From assembly GCA_037975125.1 (NCBI GenBank), contig JAJQOW010000015.1, positions 1,894,303 through 1,958,302 of the forward strand: a stretch of DNA of 64,000 nt. The letters run 5' to 3'. Source of the stretch: Latrodectus hesperus. Taxonomy: Eukaryota > Arthropoda > Arachnida > Araneae > Theridiidae. Positions 27,801-41,300 of the stretch are shown here, piece by piece. The notes under the pieces are model-generated. The model saw only the letters and a program-made list of their open reading frames with translations, was not told where the DNA came from and searched no databases. Made by a program: the position numbers and the translations under genes. How positions within the stretch are numbered: the stretch's first letter is position 1; each line of letters begins with the position of its first letter.

Positions 27801-30800
27801 ATATAAAATACATATAATAAGTCATGCAATGTTTTTAAAAAATTATGTCACATTACCATGATATTCAATCATATTAGGACACAAAAAAATGTAATGTTCA
27901 AGTTCTCAAATCTTAACAAAATTTATGCAAGATATCATTTTCCAAGCAATTTTATTATTTCATTTTGGTATTAAGAAATTTCATAAATGTTCAGATAAAA
28001 TTTCATTTATGACTTCTAAACTCTTCACTTTAATCCAAAGAGTGAAATACAATACTTGCAATATAATTACAAATAGATAAACATGTATTTTACTATCCAA
28101 TAAGATGAATTCCATTTTACTATTATAAGTAAGTTTATATAATTTTAAAATTTGAGACTTTATTGATCAGTAATTTGAGACTATATTGCATTCATTGCAA
28201 ACTAAATGTAATAAAAATTATAAAGATAAATGTTGATTTAATCGGAGATAAATGCTATGGTTGTAGTGTTTATAATAGCATTTACTTAGACAAAAACAAA
28301 TATAATGCAGTTATTACATTCTTTTACAAACATTTCCTTCAAGTACAAAATGCAATTTTCAATAATTTTAAGGTTACTTTCAATAGTTTAAAGGCAATGT
28401 TTTGAAAGAAAGCTATTTAAGTTTACAATTAAATCTTTATGAAAATGGTTATGGATAAAATCTATATTTAAATAAATAAAATTTTAAATTAACATATCAA
28501 ATGAGATACTTAAATTACACAATGAAAAAAATATATAAGAGCACTTTAATTGATATTAGCATAATTTCTCTTTACAATCAATGTGCATCAGAATGAATGC
28601 AATTAAAATTTGATTTAAATATTAAATTATTAATGAAATATTCATTTAATAAACTTTAATTTTAGTAAACACACTTTTGAAATATATTTAGAGTTTTTAC
28701 AGGTAATTATGTATTTAAATATTGAAGTATCTTTTAAAACATAGAATGAAAAAATAAATAAAAGTAACAAACAGATTAAATTTTTTATATATTTAATTTT
28801 TTCAAAAGCAATGAAAATTGTTCAGTCACATTCAATATCCATCAATCTAGCATCTTTTAATCTATTATATTAGTTATTCACCATACCCTTTTGAAATGTC
28901 ACTTTACTTTTATAAGCTCACCTAAATCATCAAAAAACATATGATTAGTTCCTCTGTGTTTGTGTGCCTCTTAATATTCAAAGAATACTACACATTTCTG
29001 ACTTTAACTAGCTACATTTTCTGAGTTCTTTCAAGATAAAAAAGAATAATGAATTTTCTGCATGTTTTTTTCATAAAAGATTGATTTTTCACATTTTCTC
29101 TTCATATCATTTTTAACATTTGAAACACCTTTCCACATAAGCTTCCCAGATAATATATGCACTGAGTCTATTAATTGCCCCAGTTTACTGCAACTTTTAT
29201 TATATTTCATACTTACTCAATATAATCTGTCACTAGAAAAAAAATTCTTGGTTTAGAAATTTTGAAGAACTTGGCAACATTTATTAATTTAAAGAATTAG
29301 TAAAATATCCTAAAAGATTCTAAGAATATTTAATAATTTCCAAAATAAAAGGATAAATCACAAAAAAATTTTAAATGCTAAATTATGTAACTAAATAGTA
29401 ATTCTCATTAGTCATGGTTTCCACAGGAATATAAAAAAGAATAATCAGATACATTATTCGAAATTCTCATTCTAAGCAAACTTATATACACATGTATACT
29501 AACTTCTTAAGGAATAAAAAATGTATTTCATAGTTTTATGTTGAACTTTTTTTCTAATTTACTTATGATATAAGTAATTTTTTTTCAAATTTTTTTGTTC
29601 AGTTCAATTTTTTATTAGAATTTTTTAAAGCTTTTATATACTCTTACAAGAATTTCTAATATACATTTTTTCTGGGAAATTATAACATATGATGAAATCA
29701 TATAAGAGATGTATGAACATATTTTACATTATGAACTAATTTTTTCAAGCAGGTTTTTTTACAAAAGAAGACTCTTATTGAGAATCTGGTCTGAAATGTT
29801 ACATTGTCATGAGAAAATTGGAAAAATTTGGCAAGCCATGCTTTTGATATTGTTTGCTGCCAAAAAAAATGTAAAAATTTACTTTTCAATTTTTTGGAGT
29901 ACAATAAATAAAACAAAAAATTAACAATTATTAATTGCTTTTCTACATTAACTTATTTTGACTATTTTTAAATCACTAGTTTTTCTGCAAAAACTGAGTA
30001 CTCTTACATGTCAACAAAATTTTCGCTTACTTTGCTTTATTTTTATAACTGTTCTGAAAGTATTTTGGTGAGAAGAATATTTGATAAAGTAACAATTTTT
30101 TGGAAGAACTGATTGATAAATATCAAATATCCTAGAAAATCATTAACACTGGACAATTTTGTATTTTAACTGTCATCTGATTTTAAAACATGTTGACATT
30201 CTATTTTGAATTAGTGGAAGTGGGATTACTCCATGTAAGATTATCTTGATTTAGATTGATTGTCAATACTTTAAGTTAAATAAGTTAGTTTTTGTTTTAA
30301 TTAGTAGCTTTAATTACTTTTTCCAAAAAATTTAAAAAAAGAGTAGAAATCATTTATCCACTTTAATTCAAATTTTCAATTTACTTTGATATTAAAATTA
30401 AATTTCTTGGGCATTCATTAAGCTAAATGCATACATGACAACAAATTCATTCTAAACAATATTCAGCATATTTTTGGTGGGTTCTAAAATGAAAATAAAA
30501 TACACATGAAGGAAGAAAATACAATTTTTATCATAGAATAATACATTATCAACAAATAATGTTTTATAACTTATGACTTAAAAAATTAGTTACTGAATTT
30601 CTAAATTTTTTCTTTCAATAACATAAAGCATATATACACAGTAAAGCAAATACATTTTTTTAAAAAAGTGAATTTATCCAAAAGATGTAGAACAAACCGA
30701 GCAATGTTGTGGATCAATCATCAGTGCAACATAACTATCTAACTGTGCTAACTTGAACTTTTCCATCTTTAAATATACATGAGCTCGCTGAGACAATGCA

Positions 30801-32357
30801 GAAACACAGTATGGACTAAGAGAAACATAAATAATTTTTAAACATATATAAAAGTAAATATGTATACATACGTGTACAAAAATGTATCTTTCAAGCATTA
30901 ACTTACTTATATTTTAAAGCAGCAGTATAAGCTTCTATGGCTTCATCAGTATTTTGTTTTTTATAAGCATCATCACCAATCTCTAGCCATTTTTCACTTT
31001 CTTTCTAAATGAAATAATTCAACAATTATATATATCAATTAAAACTATACTTAACTAAGTAACAAATAATGGAGAAAAATACTTTATGGAAAATTATTTT
31101 TACTAAAAATTTTTAATGCAAATATCATTACATAAGTGATATAATATTTAGTTGTGCATAATTTTCAATGGCTTCAAAATCATAAAGCCACAAAATCACA
31201 AGTTATGTGAATATTAATGATGTGCATATTTATTATTTTTATATGTATAATTTTTTATACTTTTCAAACTTTACATAATTTTTTTGTACACAAAAATTAC
31301 TTATAGGAAAAATAATGAAAAAATATAAACTATTTAAAAATTTTTGAGAAATGTATAGATATAACTTACAATGAAAATTACCAAAAATTTGTTTCAGATA
31401 TGAATTCAAATTATTTATTGTAAATTTGAAATAATGATAATATTAACAGCAATCTAAATATAGCTGTCAGGTACCACTTTTCTTTGTTATAAGTTTCATT
31501 TGAATTTTACAGCAAATTTTACAAAATAAAAAATATTTTCATTTTATAATTAATGTATGAAAAAATTTAAAAATTGATACCTAAAAATAGGGGAAATTTG
31601 TTTTATGTTAATAATAATCAAAATATTAAAATAAAATTATGGTCTGGAGTTTTTAATTTAATGCAAAAAAATACATATTTGAATATAGTTAATAAAATTT
31701 CTCATTAAATTTCAGGGCTGAATAGAAGTTTGGCAAAATTACTTATTTCAGATGCATCAAATCTAAAGAGTAAATAAACTCTTTAGATTTCAAATATTGT
31801 GAATTGAGAAATAAATTTATATTTTTATTAATAATTTAAAATTAATAAAATTATAGAGATAGAAATTACACAATAAAGATAATAAAAACATTTTTTGTAT
31901 TTCCTAAAAAAGCTAAACTTTCTACACATCATTAAGTTTTTTGAAAAGTATTCCTATATTTAGGAAAATTATTGAATATTTTTCTTATTTAATTCTGTAA
32001 CCATCATTAGAGGCACCATTTAATTAATAAAAGAAAGAAAACTTTTTCATTATTAAAATATATTCCTTACTATGCGAAATTAGAAAAACAATTAATGAAA
32101 TTAATATAATCTTCTATCAAGAAACTTATGCTTAAAGAAAACACCTCTAAGAATTATTCACTATTTTCAGAGAATTAACTTAAAATTCCAGAAGTTTTCC
32201 AGGGAACTGAAAATTTTTTCTTTGATTTCAAGGAGTTTTAAAGAATTACCAGGAGTTGTATAAACCCCAAATTAAAAGAAATCTAAAAAACTGTAAAAAC
32301 ATGCAACTCATTTGGAGCATATTTTATAAATGTATGTATCATCAATTATAATTAAAT

Positions 32358-32391
<34 letters not shown>

Positions 32392-35300
32392 CACAATCAT
32401 AGAACTTACTGAAATATTATGCAATTCCACAGATAATTCAGATAAAGCTTGATTTAATCTTGTCTTTATTGTCATGTTCCTTACTGTCAACAAATATAAA
32501 TAATTATTATATTAACACAGCATTAGGCTTATAAAAGACAGTAAATACGTCAGACATGTAAAAAATTAAACTCACCACACAATAAGACAACTACATAACA
32601 AAATTTTATAAATCCTGCCTCATATCCTTTAAAATTGTCTCTAAAATTAAAAACAACTGATTAATATGCAATAAAAAAACATACCTTTAATGAAGTGGAA
32701 TAAGAATATTTGCAAGTGGAAACTAGCAACAATTACAATAAATCAGAAAGATATGAGAATAATAATGCATTTGGGAAGACATAGTAGTGGATAAAAAAAT
32801 TCAGGATATGATTTTCTAGAAATTTCAGGACAAACTTTTAATTTATTAACTTAATAAAGTAAAAGAAGAATTATTTATTCAATAAAGTAAAAGAAAATGA
32901 ATTTTAATGACATTATAACTTTACATTTGTCATCTTAAGTTTAAAATTACACCCAAGCTTAATTATAAATTCTAAAACTTTTAATTCACTACTCTTTCTA
33001 AAAATTATCTAATTAATCATAGCTAATATATCTATTTTAAGTATTACGTAAACTTCAGAAAACTAGTCAAATTTGATATTTTTTATTAAAAGAAATATTA
33101 ATAAACAATGTTTATTCATATTAATATTTTTTACAAAGATAAAAAAAATTTCAAATTCCAAAAGAAAAAGAAAAAATTAAGTTTCTTTTTAATCTGAGCT
33201 ATTTTTGTAGAAAGCATCTAGTTTTCCTGAAACATCTTTAATTTTATCATTAAGAACATCCAGCATTATCTGATAACTTTTACTTCTCAAAAATCTTTAA
33301 TTTTATAATAGCATCTCTTAATTTTACAGATGAACTAGTAATCAGAAACTAGAATCAGAAAAGTGCTGATTTGAGATTCTTTAAAAAAAATTATTTTCTG
33401 CAATGCGTTAAACGTTTATTTATGTTCCATTCCGCATTTTCTCATTTATTTTATTGTTACAAGTAAGAAGCATATTGAGAATGAGCATTTTTCTAGATTT
33501 TATCACTTTCATAACTAAATTAGCAACAAATTCCTTCTTACACATATTTTAACATATTCTTAATGAATGAATATTAATATCTGATAATTGGCATCATTCT
33601 TGAATTAGAATATTATTGACAGAAAACCCACATTCAGGAGCAACATTTCCTGAAAGAGTTTTTACTTTAAAATTTTCATTCCAGTTATAGCAGGTATCAC
33701 ACGTAAGCAGAATAAAAAATTTACCATCTGCACATGCTTAACAGTCTTCAATTAAATTGCAATTTTTGTCCTTACATTCAATAGAAAGAAAACTAAAACA
33801 CCTTAAATTATGAAATTTTCTGATAAGAGTCCTGTGTGCTTATAAACCTATAAAAAATGTGCACATAAAAATATATGCTAACAAAAAATTGATGAACAAT
33901 CACACCCAAATTCTTAAAGTAAACATTAATTTTAGCACATTCTTTAGCACATCAACCAAGAACTTGACAACATCATGACTTGATAAGTTATTGATTGATG
34001 TGCTATAAGTTGGCACCACTATGTCATCCACAACAGAGTTATTTTCATTTGCCATTGAATTTATTTCCCATGATATCATTAGAAAATCATTCCTGTATTC
34101 ACCCATAAGTTTTGTAGAATTGCCTTTTTGTTCTTAATTATATTTGTTTGCTTTCTACTCTATTCTAAAAAAAATAGGAGTGTTTTTTTTTTTTCCTTTC
34201 TTCAAAACTAAATTGCAAAAAATTCATGAATTTCAACATTAACTTACAATTAAGGGCTTTTCAGGACAAATTTTTTTCAGGAAAATCAGGAAATTTAAGA
34301 CAACAATCCTGAATTTTCTGATTTTACTACCCTTTATTATCCTGAATCATGAAGCATATATTTGTAAATATAAACTAAGTATATACTTTATGAATAGAAA
34401 AAAATAATAATATTACTGTAATAAAGGATTGAAGTGACCAATATCTTTTTCAGAGACATTTTTACTATTTAATAGATTATGAATGAAGTCTGCTTCATGA
34501 TGACTAGATTTGCTTCTTTGACCAGTCATAAATAAACAACCACTACAGCAAACCTACAAATAAAGATAAATGTATAAGTAATATTTATAAAGAAAGTTAC
34601 TTGTTTAATGAAAATTACACTTTTTGCACATCCTTATTCTTAATAAAGTAAGATTTTTAAGATTATAAATCATCAATTAAACTCTTTTTTACAAAATTAT
34701 TTAAACATTCACTTTACATAATCAAAATTATGATATGAAACTATGAGAAAATAATCAAATATAATTGTAAAAATTGTTAACAACAAACATTTTTTGTGCC
34801 TGCTTGATTTGGTTCAATAAACTTAAATGATTGTTTTCTATGTTTTGCAAAAGATATTAAAATGTTTAATAATTTTAAACAGTAAAAGTGCATTTAATAA
34901 TTTAATTAGTAAATTTCAGAAAATGATAAATCTCTTGATAATATTACATTCTAAACCTAAAATTAAATAGCATATTTTTAAAAAGAAAACAAATATCTCA
35001 ATCATAAAATATTAATTTAAAATCCTCATCAAGAAAGAGTTAAACTTTTTATCATATAAGCTTCTCTGAATTTACATGAAATGACAATAGAAAAATATTT
35101 GAAGGAAATTCAATTTTCCTGATCAATTTCAAAATTTTAATCGGTTAAATATAAAAAAATTTTAAAAAATTAATTCATTTTCAAACAGCACACTAAATCT
35201 TAATATCCACTACATACTACATAAATTTATCACTTTAAAAATAAGATTGTTTGATTTCATTAGTAAACATAATAAAAAAAATTTACTAAGTCTAAGCAAC

Positions 35301-38300
35301 TAAGTTTGTTTCTATAGTCCTAAATATGTTGACACAATACTGAAATAAGTTTTTTAAACTTTATATATTTAGTATCATTATGTAATTTAAAGGCCTAGAT
35401 AAAATTAAATCTTTTATGAAATAATTATTTCATAAAAGATTTCATTTATAAAATATTTAAATAATTTGATTTATAAATAAAATCAAATGATTAAAAACAA
35501 TATTTTCATCATTTGATTTTATTTATCAATATAAAATACAAAAATATCAGAATTTGTTATAAAACAAATTAAAATAAAATATTAAACACAGCAAACTTCT
35601 AAAACAATGTGTATCTTGCTATTTCATGCATTAGAAATGAAACAAAAAGTATTTAAAATAAAAAAACTGAGGTATAAACAGTTTTTGATAATAAAAATGT
35701 AATAAAATAAAGCAATAAAAAATGCATCGTTAAAAATTGAAAAGGATATTTTTCATAATCTCAGAGAATCAAACATATTTAGATATTTTTCTAGTTTCAA
35801 TTCGTTGTTTTATGGTCATTTAGAAAATAAAGTTTAATAATATTTTGTTTTATTTAATGAAGAAAGATTTTTTGAACATTGGATTAAATTACTTACAATG
35901 AACCCAGAAATTAGAGAGAGCTTCATATACCATAAATATTCACTTAAGATGGAATTCAACCTTACAAATTGTTGGATGGGTGACAATGATAATTAGTTAA
36001 TCATCAATTTAAGGGAAAAACTCGTGGAAAAATTTATTACAGGTAACTGAAATATATTCACAAAAAGTTCACAATAATTTAAATATTTAACATGATATAT
36101 ATTTTTATACAATATGAGATTATCACTTTGAGGAATTTACTAATAATTTGCCAATTATTTTAAGACGATTTGTCTTGAATCCTTTAAATGTTTAAAATCA
36201 GCAAATATTAATGTGCACACACACACACACACACAACCAGTAAGATAATGAAATAAAAATTAAAAAAATTTCTTACCTTACAAAAATGGCACAGTGTAAA
36301 AACTACAATTGAATCTAGCAGTAAAATAGAATCTTCCCAACTATTTTGGCTACTTAATTCATCAGCTGTTTTGTCCCTAAAATAAAATAGACTTTAAAAA
36401 CATGTTTGTAAATGTATAAATAGTTAATGTAAAAAAATTCGGACTTTAAATATTTAGGATATGATATGTAATAAGTTCCAATTGAATCACTTAAGCTGTA
36501 GTTTGAATATTTGAAATAAACAGTTTAAAATAAATGTTCTAGATTACATTCTAAATATTCAAATTATCATTATGAAATATAAAGAAGAAATTAATTTTCT
36601 AGTAAAGCAATAGGTATTTTCACATTTAGAAGATTTAAATTACACTTTATATTGGTCATTTCCAAATATGAAAATATTTACACAAAATTTGTTTTTAATC
36701 CTATTTCATTTTCATACATTTTTAATCAATTTGATATTTCAATGTTAAACACATTTTATAATTTTAAAAAATTTTGTGATACTTAGTATATGTTAAAAAG
36801 CTTTCTTGGAATATTTTTGAATTTACAATTGTAAATTCATTAATAATATTAAAATTTAATTTAGAAGCATGAAGACTAAAAATCATGAAAGCTCATAAGA
36901 AATAAAATAATTTAAATTGGTAATTATTATGACGAAAATAAAACATAGCAATGTTTAACTACATTTTACTTTTATCATAATAATTACCAATTTAAATTTT
37001 ATAGAATAAAATTTCTCGTATCACAAAAATAAAATTAATATTTGTTTTTTTTTATTACATACAAAGGTAAAGATACTTGAAAGCTAAGCATATCATTAGA
37101 CTTGATAATAAAATTTGTCTCGAATTTTTATTTTATTATAAAAAAAAATAAATAAAAATTTAAACACAATGGAATTTATAGATTATTAAATATGGCAGAT
37201 TTACTTTCCCCAATTTGAATATCTTTTCTTTACAATATGTTTGGATTATTTCATTGGGAATGACAGAAGTTCTTCACTGAGAAATTTTGTTTATAAAAGA
37301 AAGTATTAAGCAACATATCAAGAAGAAAAAACCACAATAAAATTATAAACAGATTTTTGGCTATACCAGATAAGAAATCGCAACTGCCACCTCAATATCT
37401 GTGCGATAAAAATCTCAAACAAATGTCCATTGACAAGAACTATAGAACATTTTATATCCATTGAATTATTAATTTAAATCTTGATAATTTCATGAAATAT
37501 TAAACATAAAAATTCATTAGACATTTAAAAGATTAAGCATTCACTTTAGCATGACAAAGTATACTTGAAACAAATTTAACAAAGATTAAATATTACATGA
37601 TTTAAATTATTACAAGTAAGAGAATATTGTTCTAAAAGTCTGTCATAACAAGAAATTCTTTTGTATTTACTATTAACTATTTTATACTTTTTTTATATTT
37701 ACATGATGAAACATAATTATTTAATTTGCATTAATTTAATTATACACTTACCTTTTGAAGAAACCTGACCGAGCAACTAATGTTTTCATTTTCTCAAAAA
37801 CAAATGGTTTGCTAAACAAAAAAGGATCCAATATGCGTAACCTGATGTACAAAAGAGCTTTCCTTTGCACTGCAAGAAATTTTCTGTTTAATATGATGAC
37901 ATTTTTATACATTTTTAGCAATTCAGTAAAAATTATACAGATAAAAATTTTAACAATCTTAATAATATTCCTACTACTTAACTGCATTTAAATTACTAGT
38001 CTGAGACATAAAAAGATTTGTTTTAGATATATGCTATAAAAAATTTTGTTAAGTTTGTTAAGTATTACAATAAATAAACAAAAAATTAATAATTTAATTT
38101 TATTATTGAATTTTATTATTAAAATTAATAATTTAATTTTATTTATAAATTCATAAACTCATTGCTAATTATAATCTTATTAAAACCCATATTTCAATAT
38201 ACACATTTTATAACATGATCAAAATACTAACTTACAATTTTTTTTTAATGAATTATACCAATTTCTAGATAATTGTTAAATTTCATAGATAAAAAAATAA

Positions 38301-41300
38301 TTATTCATCATTTAATAAATTTAATACAAAAAATAAATGTACATAATATAATTAAATATTCAGAAAATAACTTTTTTACTTTTTTTTTACACAATATTTA
38401 CTTTTACACAATATTTACACTTTTCTTCTGTCATTCTTTCAAACTATCATTTTAATTCAAGTATTAGTTACAAATGACTTTCAGTTAAGTTTAATATTAA
38501 TAACAAGTGTTTTATTACTTAGTTTCATTTTTAACTAAAGTTAAAGGAATAATACAATTATAAAAGTTACATTTGTAAGAAACTTCTGAAAATAAAGTTT
38601 AATATAATTGAAAACATATTTATAATTATTAGAAATTAAATCCATCTGTGATCATTTTTTCTCTACTATTATGTATTCCATATGTTCACATATGGTATCT
38701 TTTCTCAATTTTACTATATAGTTAAATAATTGAAATTTAACTGTTATATTTTTTTCATTATTCACATAACAAGTTGTTAAATACTACAAAACTTGTTTCT
38801 TGCCAGAAATTATATCAGATTATTCCAATTTAGAGAGTATGTTCAGCAAATTAATAGAGCTGCAAACATGCAGAACATATATGATTAGTTGTTGGAATTG
38901 GAAATTGAAATTCAGTCCAATTCATTTTATATGAATTTAGAAATTGTAGAAACTTCATAAAGAATAAATTAGTTATATTGATTTTAATGAGCAATTTGGA
39001 TGAAATCATAACAGTAGGATTAAAACATGTAATAATTTAAAATACCTGATTTTTCAAGAATCAGTAACATATATAGAGACAAAGTTTAGAAATTTATTTC
39101 CAATTACATACACTGCTGATACACTTTATTTAAGTAAATTATTTTAAAAAATCTGTGCAATCTTGCAGTGATAATATTTCAAGTGAGACAGGTATAATGC
39201 TAAAATTTTTAATTTCATACACTTCATTTATACACATCCTGCCAAATGTAGAGGAAGAGTAAATCAAATAACAAAAATACCAAGTATACTGTGTTGTAAC
39301 TACTAAATCATTTGATTTTAATGAAAGTTTAGAAATACTTACATTGATAAATAATATAAAACTTTAAAAAAAATAATTTAAAACACATCAAGAAACAGAA
39401 TATTTAATAAAGAAGTAATCAGTGTTCATAAAACAGAAAAATATATGTTGAGGAATCATCATTTGTAAAAAGCTTTTTTTAGCACTGCCTCAAACGTAAA
39501 TTTTCTTTTCTTCTTTAAAGAAAAGGTGATTTGAAAATGCCATGTGAATGACTTACCAGAAATCAAACTTGGTTTATTAAGGAGAAATTTAGCTTCTAAA
39601 AAACAAAGTATACCTTATGTTGGCTTAATGGAGTGTTTTTTATTCATTTGGCCATTTTTGCACACGAGGGCTAATTAGATTGAACCTACAATTTAAAGTG
39701 CATTCTGAAACACAAATATTCAATCTTAAAATGGAAATTTAACCACAAACTATTGTATAAAAATCCAGAATATTAACCATATTCGTCTGTTACCTATGCT
39801 GATATTGAAGAGATAAATAGAGTGATTATAAAGTTTTTGAATCAATTATAAAAGCAGGAATGTTAGAAAAAGGAAAAGATTTTGTCTAAATTATCACAAT
39901 AAATGATAGTCAATATATATTCTACTAACAGAATGTTGAGACAAAACATGCAATGCTATTCAAATAGTTTATTTTGATCACAAAAGTGAAGAGTGTCAGG
40001 TGAAACAATCTGAATATATTTTACTACATAAAACATTTATCATATATATATACAACAGATCTCAAACTCAAGATGGAAATTGACAAAGATAGTAAAATTA
40101 TTGGAGTAAAACATTATTTATTAATAAGTGCCCAGTCAATCTAAAATATGACAAAAAAATTTGAAAAAGACACATTATAAGCGGACACACAGAGAAATTT
40201 TCATTTAATTCGGAAAAGCTATTTGACAGGAACGCAGACAAGATAAAGATTTCCTGTTGTTCCAGCCATTAGTGATTCCTTTTAATTCATAACATGAGAT
40301 TCTTGCAGAGAATTGCTGGAAACTCAAACAGGAAGTAATCACTTCTACATTAAACCTGAATTCAGTTTAGGAAAGATTCAGATGATGTCTTGTGTCATAT
40401 GAGTGAAGCTTCATTTCACATCCATTTACTTAAGAATTGCCTTTTTTCAGAAGTAAAATGCATTGTTCAAAGCTTTATCAGTAACCTCATTACATTCATA
40501 CAAATTAGACATACAGCAGGTTTAGTAGTTCAAAAATACTGCAAACTGTTAATATTTTTTCATTATTTTATAAACAATGCATCTGTGGCAAACACAACAT
40601 TCCCTTTGTAATTTAATAAATTGCACCATTTAAAAGCCTTTTCATAGTCTCATCTCCCATTACAGGAAATTAATTTTCCCATGCAATTCTTTTAGAATTT
40701 TATTTTTCTGTATTTCAGTTTCTTATAAATCTATCTTCATATGATGGACAGGCAGAATTATTTCACAATGGGTTTTGTTTATTTTACTGCTAACTATCCT
40801 AATTTTTACATAATATTTATTTACAGGCATCTCTAAGCAATCATCATAAAGAGTAAATTTTAAATTTATATTAGCTACATAATAATCAATGGATTTCTTT
40901 GGAATATTGGTCCCCATAATGGACAAATATTTTTATTTAAAAAGTTCTCTACAAAATTAAAGCTCCATTAAATTTTTTATGCTCATTTTTTAAAAATACA
41001 TTTTGTCTACTTGTTTGGTGACCACACTACAATTTTAATTTCAGTTTTGATTTTCTTTCTAGACATTTTATAAATTCCCCTAACCCCCCAAAAAATATGA
41101 TACTTTAAATTTTAATCACTACATATTAAAATTTTTATTTTGTATGAAGCTGACTAGCAACCCCTTAGACTACATAGCTAATAACTTTTAGCTAAACACT
41201 TTGCTAGACTCAACAGTTATGGTAACCAGCACCAAATATCTAATTATGTATGCAGTGTGAGCAATAATCACCACTTCAAGAAAGAAAATACAATTGCTGA

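Noticed and set aside
34417..36376. MYND or RING finger from the CHFCKVCCSGC cluster
   Set aside because: The spacing lacks the later Cys/His pairs of MYND and RING domains, and no histidines follow at suitable distance. Described only as a cysteine cluster.
40390..40611. 73-codon plus-strand frame and the nearby minus-strand frame at 40,723
   Set aside because: No recognisable domain, no splice or start context, and AT-rich composition; treated as chance.
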